Shown here: piece after piece, positions 29,201 to 35,485 of the stretch
Layout: the number at the start of each line of letters is the position of its first letter
Numbering within the stretch: the stretch's first letter is position 1
Source: an uncultured Methylococcaceae bacterium
Lineage (GTDB): Bacteria; Pseudomonadota; Gammaproteobacteria; Methylococcales; Methylomonadaceae
DNA: 37,499 bases
NCBI GenBank assembly: GCA_903945605.1
Contig: CAJAWH010000092.1
Span: forward strand, 1-37,499
Reading direction: 5' to 3'
Position numbers and translations under genes: made by a program
Notes under the pieces: generated by a model
What the model was told of the DNA's origin: nothing
Seen by the model: the letters and a program-made list of their open reading frames with translations, nothing else
The model's database searches: none

Positions 29201-30234
29201 CCCAACATGCTTAGCGTAGCTGCATTGGCCAAAATTTGGGCGACCGAATCAACCACCTGGATACCACCGGTAGGGATTTGCGCCGCCAATGCCAGCAGCT
29301 GGTTGGTAGTATTGGCAATATTGGTGGCAGTATCAGTCACCCATAGCGCCACCTGACCGCCCAGCGCAGACAATGCTGCCGCGTTGGCAACCACATTGGC
29401 CGCATTATCGGTGACGTTAATGCTGCAAGCGGCAATTTGCCCACCCAGCACCAGCAAAGTGCTGGCATTATTGGCCACCTCTGCCGCCGAATCGGTCACC
29501 ACCAAGGATAGCGCACTGCCCAGCGATGCCAATGCCAGCGCATTGGCCACCACCTGAGCCGCCGTATCAGCCACAGTTATACCCAGCGCAGCCACTTGCG
29601 TACCCAGTGCCAACAGCTGGCTGGCATTACTGGCAACATTAGCTGCCGTGTCGCTGACCCATACCGATAGTGCAGTGCCTAGCGAGGCCAGCCCATTGGC
29701 GTTGGCAAGCACATCAGCGGCATTGTCAGTCACGGTTATCGCCGCCACGGGGAGTTGCGCCAGCAAAGCCTGTAATTGCGCGGCGTTACTGGCAATGTTG
29801 GCAGCCGTGTCACTAACCCCAACCGACAGCGCATTGCCTAGCGTAGCTAACACACCCGCGTTAGCCAAGATATTAGCTGCTGTATCAGTGACCTGAACAC
29901 CTCCTACGGGGATTTGCCTGCCCAAGGCGAGTAGCTGAGTGGCATTCGCGGCCACATTCGCCGCCGAATCAATAATGTTACTGAAAATGTCAGCATTACC
30001 CCAAAGGTCGGTCAGTTTGGGTGCCAGCACTAACACATCGGCAACACTGATAGGCCAACTGAACGGGTTGTTGCCGGAGTTGTCTTGCACAGACACCAAT
30101 TGGCTACCCAAAGCCACCAGCGCATCGAGGTTATTGGCGATATTACTGCCGCTGTCAACCACAGCGATAGGGCTACTGGAATTTTGACCACCGGCCAAAG
30201 CTTGAGCCACGGTTTGAATGACAATAATTGCCAT
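23221..30234 (-). CDS. Giant repetitive protein with 81-residue tandem repeats, probably secreted or surface-located
   Basis: A 2337-residue protein from the ATG at 30234; AGGAGG five bases upstream decides this start over an in-frame start 32 codons earlier. The N-terminal third has four copies of a module (VVDNG..., LASLGRQLVSVQDNSG, VSVADVLALAPKMT) separated by 30-40-residue units of the type VTDTAANIxANAxxLxxLG. The rest is about 17 tandem units of 81 residues, with the consensus VSDSAANVAAQLDxLQANAxx followed by LTDGGTPTLAIS. Composition is rich in Ala, Val, Asp, Asn, Thr and Ser, with a single cysteine that I could find. There are no membrane helices and no Sec signal peptide. The last 55 residues are non-repetitive and end in NTVVHVL, compatible with a type I secretion signal. 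No secretion genes are nearby. A role in surface structure or adhesion is inference. Confidence 0.8.
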   Translation of the reverse strand: MAIIVIQTVAQALAGGQNSSSPIAVVDSGSNIANNLDALVALGSQLVSVQDNSGNNPFSWPISVADVLVLAPKLTDLWGNADIFSNIIDSAANVAANATQLLALGRQIPVGGVQVTDTAANILANAGVLATLGNALSVGVSDTAANIASNAAQLQALLAQLPVAAITVTDNAADVLANANGLASLGTALSVWVSDTAANVASNASQLLALGTQVAALGITVADTAAQVVANALALASLGSALSLVVTDSAAEVANNASTLLVLGGQIAACSINVTDNAANVVANAAALSALGGQVALWVTDTATNIANTTNQLLALAAQIPTGGIQVVDSVAQILANAATLSMLGTDLSVVVSDTAANINANLAHLVAQGIIPNTFILPSGNTVYVQYTDGQSVTLDSADALVFAHEKLTAPIKVVDNGGNMNPGALASLGRQLVSVQDNSGASNFSWAVSVADVLALAPKMTNSAGNAETFSKVTDSLANIIANVGKLVGLGAQIASGAIQLADTAAHIAANTTALAQLGGDLQVTVTDSAGNIASKAAVLATLGAALSVTVADSVANINLNQAKLLSLANALKGFSLPDGTLLPVLSANSTGVTVSSNTALLLVKERLTLPLHVVDAGNHLNLDALAAIGGQLLSVQDTSGLNPFPYAISVADVLALASKMTDALGYNSDTFSNITDTAAHVAAAAPQLLALGKQITLDKSINVTSSVADVVANLTGLASLGARLNLTVSDSVANINTNWPALLSLGTAFNYLVLPDGIQIDIDGTDGHSVVVDAADAVVLVGEGLTVPVRVVDNGANINLDAMAAMGGQLLSLQDTSGIRPFPFAISVADVLALAPKMTSVYGIAETFGNVTDKAANISANLDGLQAIATQLVKIFLSDQTTPNLSLSAAQLANDKTVLNVIFSRYTFTVSGVAAANVVSTLAVSLGNNIKANLISVADTAANLGANLNTLQANISKITSINVSDGNPVPVTAAQLTSNASILAKLSGVFSLAVSGVSVATMSGTLAWTLGKGTVTSVALSDTAAHVFAALGTLVVNVGKITAIGLTDTVSGRVNLLTGSQAQTDLAVLNLITGNYSLIVAGASAGVAVTLAGNSHLTSLSVADSTQTISAQIDNLQAMVGKITAITLTDTGTPILAISSTQWAGDSGVLKLVSGSYNIAISGVLVANVTSLLAARHVVSVAIADTASNVASLLDMLQANAAKITGIALTDSGTPTLAITAGQLLTDASALSKISGNYTVSVSGVNMANLASVVANPHVLPVAVSDSAAHVAALLDVLQANATSISGISLTDGGTPTLFVSATQLLADGGALNLITGAYNVSVSGVNAANLLGVLANPDVLPVVVSDSAANIAAQLDMLQANAASISSITLTDGGVPTLSVSATQLGNDAGVLGLIAGSYNLSVTGVTASNLLTVLANSHVLPVTVSDSAANVAAKLDVLQANAANISGISLTDGGTPTLAISATQMEADAGVFNLIAGSYNLTVSGVNTGNLASVLANPDVLSVVVSDSAVNVAMSLDMLQANAASISSITLTDSGTSTLAISANQLVGDVDALNLIAGSYNLSVSGVNTDNLIGVLAATNAGFGLPGPQLLPVQVSDSAANVAAQLDTLQANAANIAGIGLTDGGTPTLAIYASQLTDDANALALISGNYNLSVNNIRLTNLPAVLGNSHVTSVAVMDSSTNVLAALDSTLAANISNISSIALLSFGGPGFVTTLNLSSAQLLNDAAVLAKITSPYQVSLASVTANALAAALANNHVITPLQLADTAANVASVLDLAQAAGSQLGSIHLTDGGKPVLAITAAQYLADSQALGKILATDAYRLSLGNEVFANFAQDLANSRIIGVNFLDSAANFVAALTTNLLLVNVSKIVGIAFTDTGTANVALTAAQMRADTALLGKISTPYTLAIGGELVSNVAADSKISRMAAIGVVDTVAHVQANLDTVLSANATLLNSIALTGTGVQTLTVSAAQFINDAAVLGKISTPYALAITGETAANVLVDSKNSHVASIKVVDTVANFMVNLDKALAAHAALLGSVALTASGTANLAVTAAQFAQDAAVFGKITTPYVLAISGEAVAQVAGDLKNSHVTSIAVADSAANIAANLGSLQVMGGKLASIFLTDNGTAQLAITAAQLTADSAVLGKIGTPYTLSISGESAAHVANDVTNSHIVSIAVADTAAHINVNFNSLVGNASKLSAITLTDTTTPTLTLSAAQISSGLVVLNAIQSPYLLSVKDTAANIGKLDLSGVHTGLIEIMPTSLAATLTVNSPITDLNLSQVKLVGAVINEKAYQATGTELDIVVNGSVAEQLFFTHDTESQLQLLGIGNTVVHVL
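23455..27680 (-). repeat. About 17 tandem 243-bp coding repeats
   Basis: The period is exactly 243 bp (81 codons) where I measured it: the unit starting at 26202 and the next at 25959. Units in the middle (roughly 24900-26700) are the most alike. Units at the ends diverge, and one middle unit carries an insertion (NAGFGLPGPQ). The pattern suggests growth by unequal crossing-over from the centre. Confidence 0.85.
27857..30180 (-). repeat. Four copies of a longer coding module in the N-terminal third
   Basis: Module copies begin near 30177, 29004, 28402 and 27870 (minus strand). Each encodes a VVD-G-N segment, a LGxQLxSxQDxSG segment, and then SVADVLxLAxKMT with a following TD. The spacing shrinks from about 1170 to 600 to 530 bases as the number of intervening short units falls. 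Confidence 0.8.
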
Positions 30235-30239
30235 GCTTC

Positions 30240-30245
30240 CCTCCT
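30240..30245 (-). promoter_or_regulatory. Strong ribosome-binding site of the giant gene
   Basis: AGGAGG (minus strand) lies five bases before the ATG at 30234. It supports this start rather than the longer open frame. Confidence 0.85.
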
Positions 30246-30603
30246 GGGTAATGAATGGTTTATTACTTCTAAACATAATTAGATTGCATCCACCTATAAA
30301 AGTGCATTTGAAAAACTTGATTATTGGCAAGCCATCAATGCCTTGTGCCGTTGTTGGTTGCCCATCTAACTTAACTTTTTGCGTTTTTTTAACTTACTTT
30401 ATATAGTCATTCGAATGTATTTATATATAATCAATAATATACATTGCATACCTGTTTGGGATGCAAACAATAGCTTATCGATAGGGTCATCAACTCATGT
30501 AACACCATAAATTAAAAAACACTGAATTTCATGGTTGTTGCCAATCATGCCGCGCCATCACCCAGAAATAATTTTTTGTTGGCAAAGGCTTTTTGACAGG
30601 CAC
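30246..30603. other. AT-rich upstream region of the giant gene
   Basis: The segment 30365-30460 is strongly AT-rich (runs of T, and TATATATAA) and probably holds the promoter of the giant gene reading leftward. I cannot choose one promoter with confidence. No gene is seen. Confidence 0.5.
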
Positions 30604-30630
30604 AAAAAAACCCGCCATAGGCGGGTTTTT
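30604..30630 (-). terminator. Intrinsic terminator of the first ompA-like gene
   Basis: CCCGCC (30611-30616) pairs with GGCGGG (30620-30625) and is flanked by A and T runs on both sides. It lies 25 bases past the gene's stop. The run of A at 30604-30610 gives the U-tract on the minus strand. The symmetrical T run could also serve the plus strand. Confidence 0.9.
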
Positions 30631-30654
30631 AAGATCAGGCTATTAACAGGGCTA

Positions 30655-31740
30655 TTATTCGCCAGTCCAAACCAACTCAACGCGGCGGTTCATAGCACGC
30701 CCTTGTTCAGTCAGATTGTCGGCAATCGGTCGACTTTCGCCATAGCCTTTGGCAATCATACGGTTATTAATCCCTTTCAATTTTAGGTAATCAACCACTG
30801 ATTGTGAGCGGTGTTCGGAAAGTTTCTGGTTATATGCGGCAGAACCTTCGCTGCTGGTATGCCCGCGCACTTCAAAGGTGTCTTTTTGCGGATAGGCCAT
30901 CAAGTTGGCGGCAACACCATCAAGAATGCCTTCAGCGTTACTGGTCAGTTTGGCTGAATTGTATTCAAAAGTCACACCTTTCAGCTCCAAACTAAGCGGG
31001 CAACCGTTCACATCAACTTTGCTGCTGGATATAGTGCCGGGGCATTGGTCCAAACAGTTGTTTACGCCATCACGGTCGTCATCCAGCTGTGTGCAACCAA
31101 TCTCTTTGGCAACGGTTTTGGGTGCAACGGCAGCAGGGGTTAAGTCAAATTTGGCGTGCATGGGTTTGGCACCAAACGGAATGACAAAGCCAAGGTTGAC
31201 GACAAGGTCATCAAAATCATTCTGTGCTTTGGTATGGGGGAATAAAACTTCAGAACTGTTGTAACGGTAACGGATATCACTGCGCAGCAGGAAGTTGTCG
31301 GTCACTGCATAAGTCAAGCCTGCGCCGGGTTCAACAATAAATGATGCGGCACTTCTACCGGCAACAGTAGTGCTCAAGCCACCCAAGCCCAATACGGCAT
31401 ATGGTGAGAATTTGCTACGCATAAAGTAATATTGCACATCAGCAGTAGCACCTTGGGAATCCCAATCGCCGTGCGGCAATCGCTGGTTTTGCGGGCCACC
31501 GGCATCTTGGAAAATGCCCCTTAATTCAACATTGAAATGCTCGTTGATCATTTTACCGATAGCCAAACCACCACCAAAGCCATCGGTGTTGCCACGGTTA
31601 AGGTGGTTACCACCTAAATTGACATAACTGCCAAAAGGTGCGGCATACCAGCGTTTATCCACAGATTCGTCAGCGCCCGCCAAATGCGATACGCCCGTCG
31701 TGACCAACGCCACAATGGCGATTAAAGATTTGTTGTTCAT
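30655..31740 (-). CDS. OmpA-family outer membrane protein (paralogue 1)
   Basis: A 361-residue protein with a signal peptide (about 1-23, cleaved near LAGADES). An N-terminal eight-stranded beta-barrel (about 25-195) is followed by a short thrombospondin-3-like calcium-binding linker DDDRDGVNNCLDQCPGT. The C-terminal OmpA peptidoglycan-binding domain (about 250-360) has VRGHTSSEGSAAYNQKLSEHR and NRRVELVW. It anchors the outer membrane to peptidoglycan. AAGGAGCTTTAT precedes the ATG. The next gene upstream is a close paralogue of the same length. Confidence 0.95.
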   Translation of the reverse strand: MNNKSLIAIVALVTTGVSHLAGADESVDKRWYAAPFGSYVNLGGNHLNRGNTDGFGGGLAIGKMINEHFNVELRGIFQDAGGPQNQRLPHGDWDSQGATADVQYYFMRSKFSPYAVLGLGGLSTTVAGRSAASFIVEPGAGLTYAVTDNFLLRSDIRYRYNSSEVLFPHTKAQNDFDDLVVNLGFVIPFGAKPMHAKFDLTPAAVAPKTVAKEIGCTQLDDDRDGVNNCLDQCPGTISSSKVDVNGCPLSLELKGVTFEYNSAKLTSNAEGILDGVAANLMAYPQKDTFEVRGHTSSEGSAAYNQKLSEHRSQSVVDYLKLKGINNRMIAKGYGESRPIADNLTEQGRAMNRRVELVWTGE

Positions 31741-32280
31741 ATAAAGCTCCTTAGTTTAAGCATTAGGGTTGATTTCGTAACAGTATATCTCTAAAAACAT
31801 AAGCACCCCATCGTGATGGACGGATACAAGGCCGATAATTGCATGGCGTCATCAGCTGATGTTAAGCAAAGACCCATCTGTTTTCTGTTTGTAGAAGCGT
31901 GAGCAAGATAAAACCGTTCGTCCCCTCAGCGTAGCCGAGTAGGGGCTTCGGCTACGCCCAGCCGACGTGCTACGTAACATCGGCTGTCAGTTTCACTTGA
32001 AGATGCTTCAGCAAAAATTGCTAACAAGCTTTAACGTAAAACAATAAAATGCCTGGCAAGCTTAACAGCAGTGCTTCAATGCCTATGAGCCTATGCTTGG
32101 GCTACTGTGCGGATGCATTTTTTATCTATACAACCCATAATTATCAGCATTATACACAATGAGAAGCCATTTTAGGGAATGAATTGACCGGTTTCTTGAT
32201 AAAATTCGCAACATAATCCATACGGCATAGGATACAAGGCGAATTTGATGTCTACTTGGATGGCATTTTACGGGCAAAAT
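31741..32280. other. Intergenic region between the two ompA paralogues
   Basis: This 540-base region has no gene that I can support. It holds the leader of paralogue 1 (with TGATTTCGTAA, shared with the leader of paralogue 2) and the double hairpin at 31929-31986. A decayed intergenic sequence fills the rest. Confidence 0.6.
31929..31986. repeat. Two adjacent hairpins
   Basis: GCGTAGCCGA (31929-31938) pairs perfectly with TCGGCTACGC (31948-31957). CAGCCGA (31959-31965) pairs with TCGGCTG (31980-31986). The GCCGA core recurs in all four arms, so alternative pairings are possible. It looks like a dispersed palindromic element, about 190 bases upstream of paralogue 1. Confidence 0.75.
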
Positions 32281-32302
32281 AAAACCCGCCGTAGCGGGTT
32301 TT
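32281..32302 (-). terminator. Intrinsic terminator of the second ompA-like gene
   Basis: AAAACCCGC (32281-32289) pairs with GCGGGTTTT (32294-32302) around a four-base loop. It lies 28 bases past the stop, with further A bases to the left giving the U-tract. It nearly matches the terminator of the paralogue. Confidence 0.9.
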
Positions 32303-32330
32303 AAACGGTGCGGCGATTAACTTACCACCA

Positions 32331-33416
32331 TCACTTGTCTGTCCAAACCAATTCAACGCGGCGGTTCATAGCACGCCCTTCTTCTGTGCGGTTGTCAGCA
32401 ATCGGCCTTTCTTTTCCATAACCCCTAGCAATCATTGGGTTGTTGATGCCTTTCATTTGCAAGAAGTCGAGCACTGATTGGGCGCGGCGCTTGGAAAGCT
32501 TCAGGTTGTATGCCGCCGAACCCTCGCTGCTACAATAGCCATGCACTTCGATAGTGTTTTTTTCCGGGTAATCCATCAAGCTGGTGGCAACTACAGCTAA
32601 AACGGCTTCAGAACTGCTGGTCAAGGTAGCTGAGTTATATTCAAAATGCACGTCTTTCAGCACCAAGCTAAGCGGGCAGCCATTAACATCAACCTTACTG
32701 CCGGTTATCGTACCGGGGCATTTGTCCAAGCAGTTGTTCACGCCGTCCTTGTCATCATCCAGCTGGGTACAATCAACTTCTTTTGCGATAGGCTTGGGGA
32801 CAACCGGCGGCGCAAAATTAAATTTGGCAAGCACAGGTTTTGCGCCAATCGGCACGACAAACCCAAGATTGACAATGACATCTTCAAAATCATTTTGCGC
32901 GTGGTCTTTAGGCGGAAACAAAGGCTCAGAACTGTTGTAACGCATTCGGATATCGCTGCGGATCAAAAAATTGTCGGTCAGCCGGTAAGTCAACCCCGCC
33001 CCTGGCTCAACAATAAGTGATGCGGCATTTTTACCGGCAATAGTGGTGCTTAAGCCACCCACGCCCAATACGGCATAAGGCGAGAATTTGCTACGTGTAA
33101 AGAAATATTGGACATCAGCGGTGGCCCCTTGGGAATCCCAATCACCCCGAGGTACCCAAGCATTTTGCGGGCCACCGGAATTTTGGAAAATACCCTTTAT
33201 TTCAACATTAAAATGCTTATCAATGACTTTGCCGATAGCCAAACCACCACCGAAACCATCGGTGTTGCCACGGTTAAGATGGTTACCGCCTAAATTGACA
33301 TAACTGCCAAAGGGTGCCACATACCATCTTTTATCCATAGATTCGTCAGCATTCGCCCCTTGCAATGTGCTTGCAGTGACCAACGCAATCGCTGCGATGA
33401 CAGATTTATTGTGCAT
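32331..33416 (-). CDS. OmpA-family outer membrane protein (paralogue 2)
   Basis: A 361-residue protein with the same layout as paralogue 1, most residues being identical: a signal peptide (about 1-23, before DES), a beta-barrel starting DKRWYVAPFGSYVNLGGNHLN, the linker DDDKDGVNNCLDKCPGT, and an OmpA C-domain with VHGYCSSEGSAAYNLKLSKRR. It has one unusual change: GYCSSEG carries a cysteine where paralogue 1 has GHTSSEG. The region between barrel and linker (about 195-215) is more divergent. TAGGAGCTTTTT precedes the ATG. The gene has its own terminator, so the two copies are probably expressed separately. Confidence 0.95.
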   Translation of the reverse strand: MHNKSVIAAIALVTASTLQGANADESMDKRWYVAPFGSYVNLGGNHLNRGNTDGFGGGLAIGKVIDKHFNVEIKGIFQNSGGPQNAWVPRGDWDSQGATADVQYFFTRSKFSPYAVLGVGGLSTTIAGKNAASLIVEPGAGLTYRLTDNFLIRSDIRMRYNSSEPLFPPKDHAQNDFEDVIVNLGFVVPIGAKPVLAKFNFAPPVVPKPIAKEVDCTQLDDDKDGVNNCLDKCPGTITGSKVDVNGCPLSLVLKDVHFEYNSATLTSSSEAVLAVVATSLMDYPEKNTIEVHGYCSSEGSAAYNLKLSKRRAQSVLDFLQMKGINNPMIARGYGKERPIADNRTEEGRAMNRRVELVWTDK

Positions 33417-34072
33417 AAAAAGCTCCTAAGCCTAGATATTGTTAATGATTTCGTAAAATATAAAGTCATGTGCCTGAAATGATTAGCCCAACCTTTGCTA
33501 GCCGCTAACAGCGGTTACAGGCAAGACCTTCTGGCAGTTGCGTGGAATCCCGCAATAATTGGCTAGTGTCATCTAACCGGACAATGTTGACGGATACGGC
33601 GAAGCCGAAATAACAAAAGTGGCAAAAGCTTCCAGTCAACACAAATTGTCCGATGGCAAAACAGCATCAGAAGCCTGGTAGCTTGTTCTATTCAGGGAGG
33701 GGTTATCCAGTGGCGCGGGCAGGAGTTGCCAGCCAATATTACCCCGTGGTAACGCGCGATATTTGTCAAGGCATATAACAGCTTGATAAGTTCTTACCTG
33801 TAACAGGCGGCTGTAAAAGGCGTTTAGTAATTAGTGAAAGCGGAAGAACTTATGCAAAAAACCATCAAGGCAATTTGGGCTTTATTATATCCTAAAAAAC
33901 CACAACGATGAAATACACATAAGCTAAAAAGCGGTAATTGATAGGGACAATGGGGGTCATTGCAGGGATTGCCATGCACCATTTTGGTGACTGATTTGGG
34001 GGTGTGGCTGTACACACGGCAAGTCCATAACCGGATTGCCTGGCATTTATGGTAAAAACAACCGACCGCCTG
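33417..34072. other. 656-base intergenic region between ompA paralogue 2 and the response regulator
   Basis: I see no supported gene. The left end carries the leader of paralogue 2. A small hairpin CCGCT/AGCGG lies at 33502-33514. A 63-codon minus-strand frame at 33824-34015 has no family signature. I looked for a sigma-54 GG-N10-GC element upstream of the ompA gene and did not find a clear one. Confidence 0.55.
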
Positions 34073-35485
34073 CTAAGAAGCCAGCTCTGTCACCGCCGTT
34101 TCAGGTAGGTTCAAATTATATTTCCGCACCCGATAGCGCAAGGTTTCACGGGTAGTGCCCAAAGCCCTTGAGGCGGCGGCAACATTATTGTCGGAACGCT
34201 CCAAGGCCGTTTTGATGATGAACCTGTCCATATCATCCAACGCCATGCTACCATCCAAAGGCAAGCAAATCATGGACTGGTGGCTGACCGTGACCGGTGC
34301 GGCCAAATCTTGCCCGGGCAACTGCAACCATTGCAAGGGGAATATCGCACCATCGGCAAACAACACGCAACGTTCGATGACATTACGTAATTCGCGGACA
34401 TTGCCCGGCCAATGATGGGCTTTCAATTTACCCCACACTGCAGCAGGAATATCGCTGACCCGTCGCCCCGCTTTGGCATTGTATTCGGCAACGAACATTG
34501 GCACCAATTCGTCCAAATCCTCCAAAGCGTCGCGCAAGGGTGGCAAATTGACCCGAAACACATTCAAACGATAGTATAGATCAGCACGGAAACTACCCGC
34601 TTCTGACATAGCCGCCAAATCGCGGTTGCTGGCGGCAATAATCTGCACATCGACGCTGATTTCTTTCTCCCCGCCTAGTCTGCGCACTTTATGGTCTTCA
34701 ATCACCTTAAGCAATTTGGCTTGCAAATCCAACGGCATTTCTCCGATTTCATCCATAAACAAAGTGCCGCCATCGGCTTGCTCCAATAAGCCACGATGCC
34801 GCCCAGTGGCTCCGGTGAACGCCCCCGGCTCGTGACCAAACAATTCTGATTCCAGCAGTTCGCGGGGCAAAGCAGCACAGTTCACCTCAATCATCGGTTG
34901 CAGGGCGCGGTTGCCGCCATAGTGCAAAATACGGGCCACCAAGCCTTTGCCAGTGCCGCTTTCGCCACCGATCACCAACGCACTGAACGGTACTTGTGTC
35001 AATTTTGCCAACAACTCCCGAACAGACTGGGCTTGCTGGCTGTGTCCCGCATAAGCTTCGGGGGAATAGCGGCGATGGCCTTGACGGGTTTGGTCAATCA
35101 CCCGCCGCTGGATGGTGGCGCTGCGGGCCGCGCTGGCCACCACCAAATCAAGCCGTTCCAAGTCGCAAGGCTTTTCCAGAAAATCGTAGGCACCCAAGCG
35201 CAACGCCCGCACCGAATCCGGTACGCTACCGTAGCCGGTCAAAAACAACCATTCCGCAAAAAAAGTGTTTTTTTTCATGGTCTCCATAAAATCCAAAGCG
35301 TTGCCATCGGGCAAATTCATGTCGGAGATGATCAGCAACGGCTCAATGGCTTTGCTGAGCAATAATTGCTTGGCCTGTTCCAAATGAGTGGCCAACGTCA
35401 CTTCCCAACCCGATTGTTGGTAATGGTGCGCCAACTCCGTACCCAATAATTTTTCGTCTTCAATAATCAACAGGCTGTTCAACAT
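34073..35485 (-). CDS. NtrC-type sigma-54-dependent response regulator
   Basis: A 470-residue protein with three domains. The receiver (1-120) has the acidic pocket Glu9/Asp10, phosphoacceptor Asp55 and Lys105. The AAA+ domain (about 145-375) has Walker A GESGTGKG (174-181), the sigma-54 contact loop GAFTGA (221-226) and Walker B TLFMDE (241-246). A Fis-type helix-turn-helix ends the protein (about 420-457, NVAAASRALGTTRETLRYRV). It activates sigma-54 promoters after phosphorylation. Its start overlaps the end of the kinase gene by seven bases, so the kinase is its cognate partner. The target genes are not evident. Confidence 0.95.
   Translation of the reverse strand: MLNSLLIIEDEKLLGTELAHHYQQSGWEVTLATHLEQAKQLLLSKAIEPLLIISDMNLPDGNALDFMETMKKNTFFAEWLFLTGYGSVPDSVRALRLGAYDFLEKPCDLERLDLVVASAARSATIQRRVIDQTRQGHRRYSPEAYAGHSQQAQSVRELLAKLTQVPFSALVIGGESGTGKGLVARILHYGGNRALQPMIEVNCAALPRELLESELFGHEPGAFTGATGRHRGLLEQADGGTLFMDEIGEMPLDLQAKLLKVIEDHKVRRLGGEKEISVDVQIIAASNRDLAAMSEAGSFRADLYYRLNVFRVNLPPLRDALEDLDELVPMFVAEYNAKAGRRVSDIPAAVWGKLKAHHWPGNVRELRNVIERCVLFADGAIFPLQWLQLPGQDLAAPVTVSHQSMICLPLDGSMALDDMDRFIIKTALERSDNNVAAASRALGTTRETLRYRVRKYNLNLPETAVTELAS

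Noticed and set aside
33417-33700. Sigma-54 promoter upstream of ompA paralogue 2
   Set aside because: I looked for GG-N10-GC spacing by eye on the minus strand and found no good match.
33824-34015. 63-codon minus-strand frame in the gap before the response regulator
   Set aside because: No family motif and no clear ribosome-binding site; its composition matches non-coding surroundings.
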